Source: Pontivivens marinum (GTDB lineage Bacteria; Pseudomonadota; Alphaproteobacteria; Rhodobacterales; Rhodobacteraceae). Taken from it: a stretch of DNA of 64,000 bases. The stretch is from the NCBI RefSeq assembly GCF_900231835.1, contig NZ_OCTN01000001.1, positions 558,001 to 622,000 of the forward strand. The letters are read 5' to 3'. Under the pieces are notes generated by a model. It made no database searches. It was not told the DNA's origin and saw only the letters and a list, made by a program, of their open reading frames with translations. This document shows, piece by piece, positions 53,158 to 64,000 of the stretch. Each line of letters begins with the position of its first letter. Position 1 is the first letter of the stretch. Position numbers and translations under genes: made by a program.

Positions 53158-53990
53158 ACCCGCAGCGGGTCCGCCTTGGCCAATGCATCGAACTGCATAA
53201 GCGAGGCGATAACGGCGGGCATTTGATCCAGATAAATCATGTTTGGCCCGTCGGATGGCGCGTTGTCAGGATCCTGATGCGTTTCCATAAATACCGCCGC
53301 AATACCAAGGCTAACCGCAGCCCGCGCCAGAACCGGCGCGAATTCGCGCTGACCACCGGACGAGCCGCCCAGGCCACCGGGCTGTGCAACAGCGTGGGTC
53401 GCATCCATCACCACAGGATAGCCGGTGCGCGCCATCGTTGGCAGCCCGCGCATATCCGCGACGAGATTGTTATAGCCAAAGGTCGTGCCGCGTTCGCACA
53501 GCATAACCTTGTCGTTGCCGGTGCTGGCGACCTTATCCGCGACGTTGGACATTTCAGGCGGGGACAGGAACTGACCCTTTTTGATGTTTACGCCACGGCC
53601 AGTGCGGCCAGCGGCCAGCAATAGGTCCGTCTGGCGGCATAGAAATGCGGGAATTTGCAGGATATCGACCACCTCGGCCACGGCGGCGCACTGCTCCTCC
53701 GTATGAACATCGGTGATAACGGGGCATCCGAATTCGGCCTGAACCGCCTCGAATATCCGCAGGCCTTCCTCCATCCCGATACCACGCTTACCGTTCAGCG
53801 AGGTCCGGTTCGCCTTGTCAAACGAGCCCTTAAAGACGAATTGCGCGCCTGTTGCGGCGCATGCCTCAGCCACCTTTGCCGCGATCATAAAGGCATGATC
53901 CCGATCCTCCAGCTGGCACGGACCCGCGATAATGGTCAGCGGGCGGTCATTGCCAATCGTAAGGTCGCGGATTTCAACGGTTTTCATCAT
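53154..53990 (-). CDS. kdsA: 3-deoxy-8-phosphooctulonate synthase KdsA
   Basis: A 278-residue enzyme that condenses arabinose 5-phosphate with phosphoenolpyruvate to Kdo 8-phosphate. IIAGPCQLEDRDHAF, FVFKGSFDKANRTS, PVITDVHTEEQC and PVVMDATHAVAQPGG are family motifs. It starts on the last base of the kpsE stop (TAATG) and so is in the capsule operon rather than a lipopolysaccharide one. This suggests Kdo supply for a capsule linker as well as LPS. Confidence 0.96.
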   Translation of the reverse strand: MMKTVEIRDLTIGNDRPLTIIAGPCQLEDRDHAFMIAAKVAEACAATGAQFVFKGSFDKANRTSLNGKRGIGMEEGLRIFEAVQAEFGCPVITDVHTEEQCAAVAEVVDILQIPAFLCRQTDLLLAAGRTGRGVNIKKGQFLSPPEMSNVADKVASTGNDKVMLCERGTTFGYNNLVADMRGLPTMARTGYPVVMDATHAVAQPGGLGGSSGGQREFAPVLARAAVSLGIAAVFMETHQDPDNAPSDGPNMIYLDQMPAVIASLMQFDALAKADPLRV

Positions 53991-55477
53991 TAGTCCCCAT
54001 AACTCATCTGTTCGCGCAGGATCGAAATCGTCAAGCTGACCATCATATAGGCCGCAAAGAAGATCACGAAAGCCAACACGGTATATTCAAGCGCCCGCGG
54101 ATAGCTGGGCACAACCGGACGCACCGGATTCACCGCCCGCGCAAGGAACATCAGCTGCTGTGACGCATCCCGACGGGCGAGCTCCAGCCCTGCAACTGCG
54201 GATTCCACCATTAGGTTGCGCGTTGCAAGCTGTTGTTCGGCCTGCGCCATTTCGGCACTGATCCGCGCCAGTGATGTGCGCTCGGTCTGCGCGCTAACAA
54301 CCAATTGCCGCTGTTCGGAGATTGCCTCCTCCAGCCGCGCGATCTCGGCATTCAAAACGCGGACCTGCGCCGGATTCGGCCGTGCATTGTCCTGCAAGGC
54401 GGCAAGGCTAAGCCGCCGTTCCTCCAGCGCGGTTGTCAGGCCGGAAATTTGCGCCTGAACCAGACCAACCTCCAGCTCGGCGGAGAAGATGCCGCGTTGT
54501 TCCTGTAGGGTCAGAACCCGCTCATATGCTTCCTCCAGGCCAGCTTCAGCCGTTTCCAGCACCAATTGCGCACTGGCCAGCGCGTTTTGCTGGTTCCTGT
54601 CCGACATGGTATCAACACGCTGTTCTGCCAGTTCAATCAAGCGGTTGGATATTGCATAGGCCATGTCGGGCGTGGCCGCGATTACCTCAATCCGCAAAAT
54701 CCCCTCAAGCAGATCGAAGCCGATCAGCACGCGATCCTTGTACAGGGCATATGCTTCATTCTCGCTCGCATCAGCGGCCAGTCGTTGGATCGGATCAATG
54801 CTGGTATCAGAATAATGCCCGACGATGCCCAGATCCTGATCCAGAATCCGCATCGCCTCACGCGAGGTCAGGAAATCCTGAATCGCAATCGAGTCGCGCA
54901 GCAGGTTTGCACTGGCCGTGACACCGGTCGCGGATTCAGAATTCAGCGAGGCCGCCGCCGGATTCAGCAACACATTCGACGTCGAGGAATAAAACGGCGT
55001 TGCGTAATTAAAGTAGTAATTCCCCACGAGCGCCGTTGGCAGCACCACGAAAAAGGCCAGACGCAGCCATAGCAGGATAAACCGCCGCCGCCGCCGCCGA
55101 ACCAGTTCGCGCTGAATTTCAAGGATTTCCGCATCGCGCGGATCAATTGGCGGTGCGTTTGCCGGACCCGGCTCAACCTTGGCCACGCCCTGCTCACGCT
55201 GTTTCGCGGGCAGTTGGATGTTTTCGTTCTCGTCACTCTTTTGCTGTTCGGCCCGCATCTGCGCGTTGATAACAGACATCACGTCCTGTCGTTTTTTGAT
55301 CGGGGACGAACCATCAACCGGTGGCGGCACCTTGCCGTCACTGGCGGAATGCTCCTCCCAACTGTCAGCCTCGTTCATCAACTTTCGCGCACGGCGACGG
55401 GCGCGGCGGGCCATTACCTCGGCCTTGTCCTTATCGACTGGCTCGGACGGATCCGGTTGATCAGCGGGTGTAGTCAT
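53990..55477 (-). CDS. kpsE: Capsule polysaccharide export inner-membrane protein, KpsE/BexC/CtrB family
   Basis: A 495-residue polysaccharide co-polymerase-type protein. A charged cytoplasmic N-terminus of about 140 residues leads to a transmembrane helix near residues 135-155, a periplasmic coiled coil (about 300-430), and a second helix near the C-terminus (TVLAFVIFFAAYMMVSLTISI). The proline-rich VRPVVPSYPRALEY motif before it is typical. It links the ABC capsule exporter to the outer membrane. The long acidic/basic N-terminal extension is unusual. Start overlaps kpsT by 17 bases. Confidence 0.88.
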   Translation of the reverse strand: MTTPADQPDPSEPVDKDKAEVMARRARRRARKLMNEADSWEEHSASDGKVPPPVDGSSPIKKRQDVMSVINAQMRAEQQKSDENENIQLPAKQREQGVAKVEPGPANAPPIDPRDAEILEIQRELVRRRRRRFILLWLRLAFFVVLPTALVGNYYFNYATPFYSSTSNVLLNPAAASLNSESATGVTASANLLRDSIAIQDFLTSREAMRILDQDLGIVGHYSDTSIDPIQRLAADASENEAYALYKDRVLIGFDLLEGILRIEVIAATPDMAYAISNRLIELAEQRVDTMSDRNQQNALASAQLVLETAEAGLEEAYERVLTLQEQRGIFSAELEVGLVQAQISGLTTALEERRLSLAALQDNARPNPAQVRVLNAEIARLEEAISEQRQLVVSAQTERTSLARISAEMAQAEQQLATRNLMVESAVAGLELARRDASQQLMFLARAVNPVRPVVPSYPRALEYTVLAFVIFFAAYMMVSLTISILREQMSYGD

Positions 55478-56114
55478 AGAACTGCTTGGCCTCTTCGAGA
55501 GTATCGTAAAATTTCAGGCGCCCGTTTTTCAGGATTGCGGCCTTTTGTGCATAGGCCTCAAGTTGCTTTGGCATATGCGATACCATCACCAGTGTCGCAT
55601 GTTTCAGACGCTCCCGAAATACCTCGCCCGCCTTGCGCACAAATTCGGCATCGGCCATCGTCGGCATCCCCTCATCCACCAGATAGATGTCAAAATCGAG
55701 GCTGAGCAGCAGGGAAAGCGACAACCGCCCCGCCATGCCCGAGGAATAGGTGCTGACCGGTTGCTCGAAATATTCCTCCAGATTGCACATCCACCGGCAA
55801 AATGCCTCAACGTAATCTGGATCGGCGCCGTAGAAATGGCCCGCAAATCGGGCGTTTTCGGCGCCGGACAGGCTGGGATCAACAACGCCCATAAAGCCCA
55901 TGGGAAAGGAAATCCGGCTTTCGCGCAGGATAAACCCCTCATCCGGTCGGGTAATTCCGGCCATCATATTGATCAGCGTGGTTTTCCCCGTTCCGTTCGG
56001 GGCAAGGATGCCAAGGGACTGCCCCAGATCAATGCGAAAGCTGGCCTGATCCAGGATCACCTTGCGCCGCACACCGGTCCAGTAGGATTTACTTACATTA
56101 CGAAACTCAATCAT
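55461..56114 (-). CDS. kpsT: Capsule polysaccharide ABC exporter ATP-binding protein, KpsT family
   Basis: A 217-residue ATPase. Walker A is GILAPNGTGKTTLINMM (about 36-52), the signature STYSSGMAGRLSLSLLLSLDF and Walker B IYLVDEGMPTMAD match KpsT/BexA/CtrD. It is the first gene of the leftward operon. The permease partner (KpsM) is not in the window, which is unusual because kpsM and kpsT are normally adjacent. Confidence 0.9.
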   Translation of the reverse strand: MIEFRNVSKSYWTGVRRKVILDQASFRIDLGQSLGILAPNGTGKTTLINMMAGITRPDEGFILRESRISFPMGFMGVVDPSLSGAENARFAGHFYGADPDYVEAFCRWMCNLEEYFEQPVSTYSSGMAGRLSLSLLLSLDFDIYLVDEGMPTMADAEFVRKAGEVFRERLKHATLVMVSHMPKQLEAYAQKAAILKNGRLKFYDTLEEAKQFYDYTR

Positions 56115-56397
56115 CTGGTATCAGCTCCGCCCGTTTCGACAGAAATTATACGTGTGTCGATGAACATCTGCTTAATGATCGGCATCGGCACTCTTTTTAC
56201 GGTTTGAGGGCACGAATGGAAATCAAGGGCACAGCAACACGTGTTCGTTCAATCATTTCAGTAGCAACTCAGACCTGATGCCGCAATGCACGGCTTTGTG
56301 GCCAGTGTTTGCGGAATGTCGCCTCACGATATCTTGGCAACGGGGTCTGCCGCCTTGGTATAGGGTGTAGATCATATCACATCTGCAAGGGGGTCAC
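56115..56397. other. Divergent intergenic region between kpsT and the UDG-family gene
   Basis: About 283 bases, presumably with promoters for both directions. The sequence is AT-richer than the genes around it. I see no gene and no clear known regulatory motif. Confidence 0.4.
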
Positions 56398-57000
56398 ATG
56401 TCCACGCTCGAAACCCTGATCCACCGCGCCGAGCAGTGCACAATTTGCGCCGATCGCTTTGCCGTGACCAAAACAGTGCACCGCCCCCGCCCCGTTGTTT
56501 GGCTGTCCACGCAAGCGCCGATCCTGATCGCGGGCCAAGCCCCCGGCGCGCGGGTTCATGCATCGGGCATTCCGTTTGACGACAGGTCCGGCGACCGCCT
56601 GCGCGATTGGCTGGGTGTGGATCGTGCAACATTCTATGACCGCTCGAAATTCGCCATTCTGCCGATGGCGTTCTGTTTTCCGGGTTATGATGCAAAGGGA
56701 TCGGACCTGCCCCCACCCAAGGTTTGCGCCAGCACGTGGCGTGCGGACTGCATCGCCGCGATGCCCCAAACCCGCGTCAAACTGCTGATCGGCGGGTATG
56801 CGCAAAAATGGCATCTGGGCGTGAAAACCAATGTCACGCAAACCGTAGCGGATTGGCGGGATTATCCGCCCGATACCTTTGCCCTGCCCCATCCCAGTTG
56901 GCGTAATTCTGGCTGGCTCAAGAAAAACCCGTGGTTCGAGGCGGACGTCCTGCCGCGCATGCGTGATGCGGTCACACTTGCACTGGCGGGGCGCGGCTGA
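56398..57000 (+). CDS. Uracil-DNA glycosylase family protein
   Basis: A 200-residue protein of the uracil-DNA glycosylase superfamily. Motif A is ILIAGQAPGARVHASGIPFDD (about 41-61), and the C-terminal HPSWRNSGWLKKNPWFEADVLP contains the leucine-loop-like motif. An N-terminal CTIC pair (residues 14-17) is Cys-rich but lacks the four-Cys cluster of family 4 enzymes. Base excision activity is likely but the base specificity is open. It lies 12 bases upstream of the SseB gene. Confidence 0.88.
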   Translation: MSTLETLIHRAEQCTICADRFAVTKTVHRPRPVVWLSTQAPILIAGQAPGARVHASGIPFDDRSGDRLRDWLGVDRATFYDRSKFAILPMAFCFPGYDAKGSDLPPPKVCASTWRADCIAAMPQTRVKLLIGGYAQKWHLGVKTNVTQTVADWRDYPPDTFALPHPSWRNSGWLKKNPWFEADVLPRMRDAVTLALAGRG

Positions 57001-57012
57001 CATCTATCCCCC

Positions 57013-57792
57013 ATGACAGAGATCACGCCCCTAGACACCGCCCATAGCGAAGCCGAAACCGACGAGGCACAGCGCCCGCGTTTCTGGTCGCGCCTGCTGG
57101 AAACCGAACTGTTCGTCGCATTGGAGGACGAAGCGGATGGCGAAACGATCCGCCCTGTGATCCTCGACACGGATGACGGGCGCATCGCCTTGGCCTTTGA
57201 TCGTGAGCTGCGCTTGGTTGAGTTTATGGAGGGTCCCAGCGAATTTGCCGCTATGTCCGGTCGTCGCCTGGTCAAGATGCTGGTCGAGCAGGACATCGCC
57301 TTGGCGCTGAACCTTGGCGGGCATACGTCCGAAACGATCCTGCCGGTGGACGCCCTGCGATGGGCGGTGGAACAATTAACCGACCTGACCGTGGTGCGAG
57401 AGGCTGCCGTGCGCGACGTAACCCGCCCGCAGGGGGTGCCCGACGCCTTGCTCAGCGCGATTGCCGAGAAGCTGCCAACGCTGGAGGGGCTGGCCCGTGA
57501 AAGCTGGCTGGTCGGCGTATCCTATCGCGACGGCACACGCGGCCACATGCTGGCCATCGTTGACGCATTACCGCCTGCCAAGGACGCAATCGCCGATGCC
57601 CTGTCCGAGGCCCTGCGTCTATCCGGTCTGGATGCCGGACAGTTGGATATCGTGTTTCTGGACGAGGGCGCCAAGGCTCTGCCATCCCTGCGAGCCAAGG
57701 GCCTAGGCTTTGAAATCCCCCAGCGGCAGGAAATCGTGCGCGAGGTCACAGCCCCCGGCACTGATCCGTCAAAGCCGCCGATCCTGCGCTAA
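57013..57792 (+). CDS. SseB family protein
   Basis: A 259-residue soluble protein that I recognise as SseB-like, built from an N-terminal SseB domain ([32 protein letters not shown] to [15 protein letters not shown]) and a C-terminal domain ([23 protein letters not shown]). Function is not well defined. It probably forms an operon with the UDG-family gene, and its stop overlaps the convergent ubiG stop by 4 bases. Confidence 0.82.
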   Translation: MTEITPLDTAHSEAETDEAQRPRFWSRLLETELFVALEDEADGETIRPVILDTDDGRIALAFDRELRLVEFMEGPSEFAAMSGRRLVKMLVEQDIALALNLGGHTSETILPVDALRWAVEQLTDLTVVREAAVRDVTRPQGVPDALLSAIAEKLPTLEGLARESWLVGVSYRDGTRGHMLAIVDALPPAKDAIADALSEALRLSGLDAGQLDIVFLDEGAKALPSLRAKGLGFEIPQRQEIVREVTAPGTDPSKPPILR

Positions 57793-58532
57793 GCGGGCTT
57801 CACACTGGCCGTAACGTAATTCACGCCGAGATCGCGCGCGTCCAGTGACCAATCCCAGCGGGCGAAGTTGAATTTGAATCCGGTGCGATCCACCGGATCC
57901 ATGCCTGCGCCGCGCAGCAATTCGAACAGTTCATCGGGCGTGATGAATTTCGAATGCTCATGCGTGCCGACAGGCAACCAGCGCATGATATGTTCCGCAC
58001 CGATGATCGCGAAAAGAAAGCTCTTCGGATTCCGGTTCAGGGTTGAACACACCATCAACCCACCCGGTTTCAGCAGGTCATGGCAGGTGGTCAGGAAACT
58101 GGCGGGGTCCTCGACATGCTCCACTACTTCCATATTCAGAACTGCGTCGAACTGCTCGCCATCTGCGGCCATCGCCTCCGCCGTGGTGTGACGATAATCG
58201 ATGGTCAGGCCGGATTGTTCGGCATGTAGCCGCGCCACGGGCAGGTTCCGTTCCGCCGCATCCGCGCCGACAACAGTTGCACCCAGCCGGGCCATTGGTT
58301 CGCTCAACAACCCGCCGCCGCACCCGATATCGAGGATGCGCAATCCGGCAAAGGGCAATTCTGCCGTTAGGTCACGACCAAATTCCGCAGCAATCTGGCG
58401 CGTGATATAATCCAGTCGTGTTGGATTAAGCATATGAAGAGGCTTAAATTTACCCTCCTCGTCCCACCATTCATCGGCCATCGCCTGAAACTTTGCGATC
58501 TCGCCGTCATTTACACTTGTCTGCGCGGGCAT
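57789..58532 (-). CDS. ubiG: Ubiquinone biosynthesis O-methyltransferase UbiG
   Basis: A 247-residue SAM-dependent methyltransferase acting at the two O-methylation steps of ubiquinone biosynthesis. [29 protein letters not shown] near the N-terminus is the UbiG signature, and [21 protein letters not shown] is the SAM-binding motif. The ATG at 58532 follows AAAGGCG; the frame stays open for 22 more codons without a better signal. It is divergent from the prolyl aminopeptidase gene. Confidence 0.95.
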   Translation of the reverse strand: MPAQTSVNDGEIAKFQAMADEWWDEEGKFKPLHMLNPTRLDYITRQIAAEFGRDLTAELPFAGLRILDIGCGGGLLSEPMARLGATVVGADAAERNLPVARLHAEQSGLTIDYRHTTAEAMAADGEQFDAVLNMEVVEHVEDPASFLTTCHDLLKPGGLMVCSTLNRNPKSFLFAIIGAEHIMRWLPVGTHEHSKFITPDELFELLRGAGMDPVDRTGFKFNFARWDWSLDARDLGVNYVTASVKPA

Positions 58533-58586
58533 ATTATCGCCTTTCGATGGATTTAACTCTCCGTTGCAGTAGGACATAGTTCGAAA

Positions 58587-59576
58587 ATGCGTGAACACGG
58601 AAGCCGAAATAGCGTGCCATATCGGCGCAGTCTTTATCCCCCACGGGAACCATCAGCACAATTTGTGCTAGAGGTCCCCGGCGGGCACCAGCTCTATGCC
58701 GAGGAATCGGGCAAGGTGGACGGCGTTCCCGTCGTTGTCCTGCATGGTGGCCCCGGTGGCGGATGCAGCCCTGCGATGCGCCGCTTTTTCGATCCGAATC
58801 ACTACCGCTCCATCCTGTTTGATCAGCGTGGATGCGGGCGGTCGGTTCCCCATGCCAGCGTTGACAACAACACGACCCACGATCTGATCGCGGATATCGA
58901 GCTGCTGCGCGAACATCTGGGCATCGAGCGCTGGTATGTTTTCGGCGGCAGTTGGGGCGCCACGCTGGCCCTGCTCTATGCGCAGGCACATCCGTCGCGG
59001 GTGCAGGGGATCATCCTGCGTGGTGTGTTCCTGATGATGCAGACCGAACTGGACTGGTTCTATAATGGCGGCGTCGCCCGTTTTTGGCCCGAGGAATGGG
59101 AGCGTTTCACCGCACTGATCCCGATGGAGGAACGCGGCGACATGATCGCCGCCTATCGCCGCCGCCTGTTCGGGCCGGATCGGGCGGAGCAGGTCCGCTA
59201 TGCCCGCGCATGGGCCGCATGGGAATCCAACCTTGCCGCCCTGGAAAGCCATGGGCGATCCTCTGGCGGGTCGGGCGAATATGCGCGCGCCTTTAGCCGG
59301 ATTGAAAACCACTATTTCTCGAATCTGGGCTGGATTGAGGAGGGTCAAATCCTCGACCAAGTTTCTCGGCTCAAGGGGATACCCGGATATATCGTACAGG
59401 GCCGCTATGACATGATTTGCCCGCCGGTCAGCGCATGGACCCTGAACCAGGCATGGCCCGATTCCGAACTACGCTCAGTTCGCACCGCAGGGCACGCCCT
59501 GTCCGAACCCGGCATCACCGCCGAACTGGTCGCCGTGATGGAGGAGCTGAAGGAAGTAGAGCACACAAACGCGTGA
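58587..59576 (+). CDS. pip: Prolyl aminopeptidase (proline iminopeptidase)
   Basis: A 329-residue alpha/beta-hydrolase (peptidase family S33) that releases N-terminal proline from peptides. [18 protein letters not shown] carries the oxyanion hole, and the catalytic Ser lies in [29 protein letters not shown] and GHAL supply the expected Asp and His. [12 protein letters not shown] is typical. The ATG at 58587 has no strong ribosome-binding site. Confidence 0.95.
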   Translation: MREHGSRNSVPYRRSLYPPREPSAQFVLEVPGGHQLYAEESGKVDGVPVVVLHGGPGGGCSPAMRRFFDPNHYRSILFDQRGCGRSVPHASVDNNTTHDLIADIELLREHLGIERWYVFGGSWGATLALLYAQAHPSRVQGIILRGVFLMMQTELDWFYNGGVARFWPEEWERFTALIPMEERGDMIAAYRRRLFGPDRAEQVRYARAWAAWESNLAALESHGRSSGGSGEYARAFSRIENHYFSNLGWIEEGQILDQVSRLKGIPGYIVQGRYDMICPPVSAWTLNQAWPDSELRSVRTAGHALSEPGITAELVAVMEELKEVEHTNA

Positions 59577-59711
59577 GGTAACGCGGCAAACTCGTTAATA
59601 TCGTGTCATTCAGCACTGGACACAGACCCGAGGCGCACCACATTTGTGAAACCGTGCCGGGTCTGGGGCGTTAAGCTCTAGAGACTGCAGCACTAACGGG
59701 GGTATTTCCTT

Positions 59712-60362
59712 ATGACTATCGCATTCAAAACAACTGGCGCACTTCTACTTGCAGGCATGACACTGACTGCATGCGCACAGGGATCACTGACCACTGGCGA
59801 AAGCGCAAACCGCAATCAGGGCGCGCTGCTGGGCGCGGCACTGGGCGCGGCTGCGGGTCAGCTCGCTGGCGGTGACACACAGGGCACGCTGATTGGCGCC
59901 GCTGTGGGCGCAGGTGCAGGCGCACTGATCGGTGCCGACCTTGACCGTCAGGAGGCTGAACTGCGCCGCGATCTGGCTGGTTCGGGCGTTGGCATTCAAA
60001 ACACTGGCGATCAGCTGATCGTAACATTGCCTGAAGCAATCACCTTCGCCACCGACAGCGCCGATGTTGCGCCGGGCTTCCAGAACCAGCTTTCGGTTCT
60101 GGCCAGCAACCTGCGTCAATTCCCGGGCTCGATCGTTCGCATCACCGGCCACACCGACTCCACCGGTGCTGACGATTACAACCAGCGTCTGTCCACACGC
60201 CGCGCACAGGCCGTTTCCAACGTGCTGGTTGCCAATGGCGTACAGCAGAGCCGCCTGATCGCATCCGGCGCCGGTGAGAGCCAGCCAATCGCGTCCAACG
60301 ACACGCCAAACGGCCGCGCGACCAACCGTCGTGTTGAGCTGGTGATCACACCAACGCAGTAA
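59712..60362 (+). CDS. OmpA-family lipoprotein
   Basis: A 216-residue outer-membrane lipoprotein. The signal peptide ends in the lipobox LTAC (Cys20). A glycine-rich stretch (about 36-75, GALLGAALGAAAGQLAG and GTLIGAAVGAGAGALIG) precedes a C-terminal OmpA/Pal peptidoglycan-binding domain with ITGHTDSTGADDYNQRLSTRRAQAVSNVL and the final NRRVELVI. It anchors the outer membrane to the cell wall. A strong terminator follows. Confidence 0.93.
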   Translation: MTIAFKTTGALLLAGMTLTACAQGSLTTGESANRNQGALLGAALGAAAGQLAGGDTQGTLIGAAVGAGAGALIGADLDRQEAELRRDLAGSGVGIQNTGDQLIVTLPEAITFATDSADVAPGFQNQLSVLASNLRQFPGSIVRITGHTDSTGADDYNQRLSTRRAQAVSNVLVANGVQQSRLIASGAGESQPIASNDTPNGRATNRRVELVITPTQ

Positions 60363-60381
60363 TCTGCGTCAGTTAGAGTAG

Positions 60382-60418
60382 AAAAGGGCCCGGCTGATCG
60401 CATCAGTCGGGCCCTTTT
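60382..60418. terminator. Bidirectional terminator between OmpA-like gene and pyrE
   Basis: AAAAGGGCCCGGCTGAT (60382-60398) pairs with ATCAGTCGGGCCCTTTT (60402-60418) with one G-T pair around a short loop. A/T runs at both ends allow termination in either direction. Confidence 0.92.
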
Positions 60419-60429
60419 ACATTTATGCC

Positions 60430-61125
60430 TTAAACCGAAGTTTCTGCCTTACCGCCATTCGCTGCGGACCATTCCAGCGGGTTGTTCAGGAATGCCTCAA
60501 CCGCGTCCAATGTCTTGGTATCGAAATGGCCCTGCACCCGTGCCTCGGCCAGAACGTCCCACCATGTGGCCAGCCAGTGCAGCTCCAGACCATGCTCGCG
60601 CAGCTTTTCCGGCGCGTCCTTGAAGATGTCGTAGTAAAAGACGACGACCGTGTGATCGCATTTCGCGCCGGCCTTGCGGATCGCCTCGGCGAATTTGACC
60701 TTGGAGCCGCCATCGGTGGTCAGATCCTCAACCAACAGCACGCGCTGGCCTTCCTCGATCAGGCCCTCGATCTGTGCGTCACGGCCAAAGCCCTTGGGCT
60801 TTTTGCGGACATATTGCATCGGCAGGGCCATCCGCTCCGCGATCCAGGCCGAAAACGGGATGCCAGCGGTTTCGCCACCGGCGACGGCGTCGAATGCTTC
60901 GAAACCAGCATTGCGGTACAGCTTGGCCACGGCGAAATCCATCAGCGCGCCACGAATGCGCGGGAAGGAGATCAGCTTGCGGCAATCAATATAGACCGGC
61001 GCGGCAATGCCCGAGGTGAAGATATACGGCTCATCCGCACGAAAATGCACCGCGCCGATTTCCAGCAACATCCGTGCTGTCAGCCGCGCCATTTCCGCAT
61101 CCGAGGGGTAAGAATTCTGAAACAT
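60430..61125 (-). CDS. pyrE: Orotate phosphoribosyltransferase PyrE
   Basis: A 231-residue enzyme that makes orotidine 5'-phosphate from orotate and PRPP in de novo pyrimidine synthesis. [20 protein letters not shown] binds orotate, and [21 protein letters not shown] is the PRPP motif. The ATG at 61125 follows AAAGGACATC. It lies 37 bases downstream of pyrC in one operon. Confidence 0.97.
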   Translation of the reverse strand: MFQNSYPSDAEMARLTARMLLEIGAVHFRADEPYIFTSGIAAPVYIDCRKLISFPRIRGALMDFAVAKLYRNAGFEAFDAVAGGETAGIPFSAWIAERMALPMQYVRKKPKGFGRDAQIEGLIEEGQRVLLVEDLTTDGGSKVKFAEAIRKAGAKCDHTVVVFYYDIFKDAPEKLREHGLELHWLATWWDVLAEARVQGHFDTKTLDAVEAFLNNPLEWSAANGGKAETSV

Positions 61126-61162
61126 CTGATGTCCTTTCGATACCGCCACGCGGCCGTGAAAT

Positions 61163-62194
61163 TCAGCGGCGCACGCGCCATTGGGGGGCAAAGCCGGGGT
61201 CAAAAACCGTTACGGGGCCTGCACCGGTTTCGATCGTGGCGGGAAACTCACCGGGGATTTTTTCCAGCACCATCTGCGCCTCGTTCGGGGCCAGCCCATA
61301 CCATGCAGGACCGTTGAGCGAGGCGAAGGATTCGAGCTGATCCAGCGCGTTTTCCTCGTCAAACACCTGCGCCAGCAATGGCATGGTGTTGGTGGCCGAG
61401 AATACGCCCGCGCAACCGCAGCCGGTTTCCTTGGCCGCATCCACATGTGGTGCGCTGTCCGTCCCGAGGAAGAAGCGCGCATCGCCCGATGTCGCCGCCG
61501 CCCGCAGCGCCTGCTGATGCTCGGCCCGCTTCACGATGGGCAAGCAGTAGTAATGGGGCCGGATGCCGCCAACCAGCATGTGATTGCGGTTGATAATCAG
61601 GTGATGCGTGGTCAGCGTACAGGCCAGATTGCGATCCGCGCCGCGCACGTAATCCACACCATCCTTGGTCGTCACATGCTCCAACGTCATCTTGAGTTCT
61701 GGCAGGCGGGTCCGCAGGGGCTCCAGCACACGGTCCAGAAACACGGCTTCGCGGTCGAAAATATCAATGGCGGGGTCTGTGACCTCACCATGCATACATA
61801 GCGGCAGACCGATTTCGGCCATACGCTCCAGCACTGGCATGACTTTGTCGATATCGCGCACGCCGCTATCGGAGTTTGTGGTGGCGCCTGCTGGATAAAG
61901 CTTAACCGCCGTGATCAGGCCAGATTGCGCAGCGGCGGCCAGATCGTCGGGGTCGGTCCCCTCGGTCAGGTACAGCGTCATCAGCGGGGCGAAGTCCGCG
62001 CCCTCTGGCAATGCGGCTAGGATACGATCGCGATAAGCCGCAGCATCCGCGCCGGTCACAACTGGCGGCACCAGATTGGGCATAATGATCGCCCGTCCAA
62101 AGTCCCGTGCGCTTTCCGGCAATATGCCCTCTAGCATTGCGCCATCGCGCAGGTGCAGGTGCCAGTCATCGGGGCGGCGAAGGGTGATATGCAT
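61163..62194 (-). CDS. pyrC: Dihydroorotase PyrC
   Basis: A 343-residue amidohydrolase of the shorter, E. coli-like dihydroorotase type. [16 protein letters not shown] contains the first metal His pair; [45 protein letters not shown] and [14 protein letters not shown] contain the other ligands. It cyclises carbamoyl-aspartate to dihydroorotate. Two ATGs lie in tandem at 62197 and 62194; GGAG is better spaced to the second. Confidence 0.97.
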   Translation of the reverse strand: MHITLRRPDDWHLHLRDGAMLEGILPESARDFGRAIIMPNLVPPVVTGADAAAYRDRILAALPEGADFAPLMTLYLTEGTDPDDLAAAAQSGLITAVKLYPAGATTNSDSGVRDIDKVMPVLERMAEIGLPLCMHGEVTDPAIDIFDREAVFLDRVLEPLRTRLPELKMTLEHVTTKDGVDYVRGADRNLACTLTTHHLIINRNHMLVGGIRPHYYCLPIVKRAEHQQALRAAATSGDARFFLGTDSAPHVDAAKETGCGCAGVFSATNTMPLLAQVFDEENALDQLESFASLNGPAWYGLAPNEAQMVLEKIPGEFPATIETGAGPVTVFDPGFAPQWRVRR

Positions 62195-62314
62195 CATGTT
62201 CTCCAGTCGGTTCCGGATAACTAGCACTGCCCTATCCTGTCACGCAATCGTGCGTTCACTGGTAACTGGCATAGGTGCGACCTATGTGAAGTATTGTAGA
62301 ACGGAGAGAAGAAC

Positions 62315-62566
62315 ATGTTGCTGAAACTCACACCCCTGATCGCCGCTATGGCATTGAGCGCATGTGCAGAGGGCGAACGCCCGTTTGATCCTGCCGAATC
62401 CGGACTTTTAAACCCAACGCCTGAATTGGGTTGCGTGCAGCTTGAGCTTTCGCTCGGGCTGCACGGCGACGAATGTGGCGTCCTGACACGGGGCGAGGCG
62501 GCAATCCTGTCGCGCAAACAGGCAAATGGCCTGGATACCGATGATGATTTCGTTGTCAGCGATTGA
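62315..62566 (+). CDS. Small lipoprotein of unknown function
   Basis: An 83-residue protein with a lipoprotein signal ending LSAC (Cys17), so the mature part is about 67 residues. It has two further Cys (ELGCVQLELS and GDECGVL) that might form a disulfide, and an acidic C-terminus (DTDDDFVVSD). I do not recognise the family. A ribosome-binding site GGAGAG precedes the ATG. Confidence 0.65.
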   Translation: MLLKLTPLIAAMALSACAEGERPFDPAESGLLNPTPELGCVQLELSLGLHGDECGVLTRGEAAILSRKQANGLDTDDDFVVSD

Positions 62567-62646
62567 CGCATCCCGCCCTGCCGTGGCGTTTTTATTTACA
62601 GCACCTGACCTCCACGTAAAGTGATCGCAAAGCGAGCCGCACATAA

Positions 62647-64000
<1,354 letters not shown>

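Overview
The window looks like a chromosomal segment of a Rhodobacteraceae (roseobacter-type) alphaproteobacterium. Support comes from a PhyR-type general stress regulator beside a HisKA_2 kinase, an aglEFGAK alpha-glucoside operon, a Rhodobacter-style che cluster, DUF2853 and PreTA-type pyrimidine catabolism. Coding density is high, most genes lie in compact operons with 4-base start/stop overlaps, and coding base composition is GC-rich. No rRNA, tRNA, CRISPR array, prophage or classical insertion sequence was seen. Genus was not determined, and GC content and homology searches could not be computed here.

Layout. 0-2.5 kb: a partial exported alpha/beta hydrolase, a Nudix hydrolase, DUF2853 and an EamA transporter. 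2.5-3.8 kb: an AT-richer accessory patch with a divergent pair, a small HTH regulator with a hydrophobic C-terminus and an LRAT/NlpC-like protein, separated by a palindromic operator. 3.8-6 kb: groES-groEL under a perfect CIRCE element. 6-12.8 kb: TraB/GumN protein, TIGR01459 HAD phosphatase, adenine deaminase, a leader that could fold as an RNA, AMP nucleosidase, HU and a LuxR solo. 13-15.3 kb: a fused beta-oxidation enzyme.

15.3-27.5 kb is a sugar locus. The AglR repressor gene and a GH1 beta-glucosidase run rightwards. The aglE-F-G-A-K genes, a fructokinase, zwf and pgl run leftwards. Together they import alpha-glucosides such as sucrose or trehalose, hydrolyse them, phosphorylate fructose and feed the Entner-Doudoroff/pentose-phosphate routes. 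Two near-identical AglR-type operators lie in the divergent promoter region.

27.6-42.1 kb is a reductive pyrimidine catabolism locus. It holds an NMT1-type ABC transporter, dihydropyrimidinase, an M20 carbamoyl-amidohydrolase, (methyl)malonate-semialdehyde dehydrogenase, an omega-aminotransferase, a RutR-like TetR regulator, an EamA transporter and PreA/PreT. RutR-like palindromes precede each of the three transcription units. A GIY-YIG gene flanked by inverted palindromic repeats sits inside the catabolic operon.

42-47.5 kb is a chemotaxis operon (STAS, cheY, cheA, cheW, cheR, cheB, cheY). 47.6-53.2 kb holds a HupE/UreJ-like protein, DUF2177 (start codon inside a hairpin), a HisKA_2 kinase and PhyR around an EcfG-type promoter, and a BaiN-type flavoprotein with no canonical start codon. 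53.2-56.1 kb has capsule export genes kpsT-kpsE with kdsA. 56.4-64 kb holds a UDG-family protein, SseB, UbiG, prolyl aminopeptidase, an OmpA-like lipoprotein, pyrE, pyrC, a small lipoprotein and a truncated fadH.
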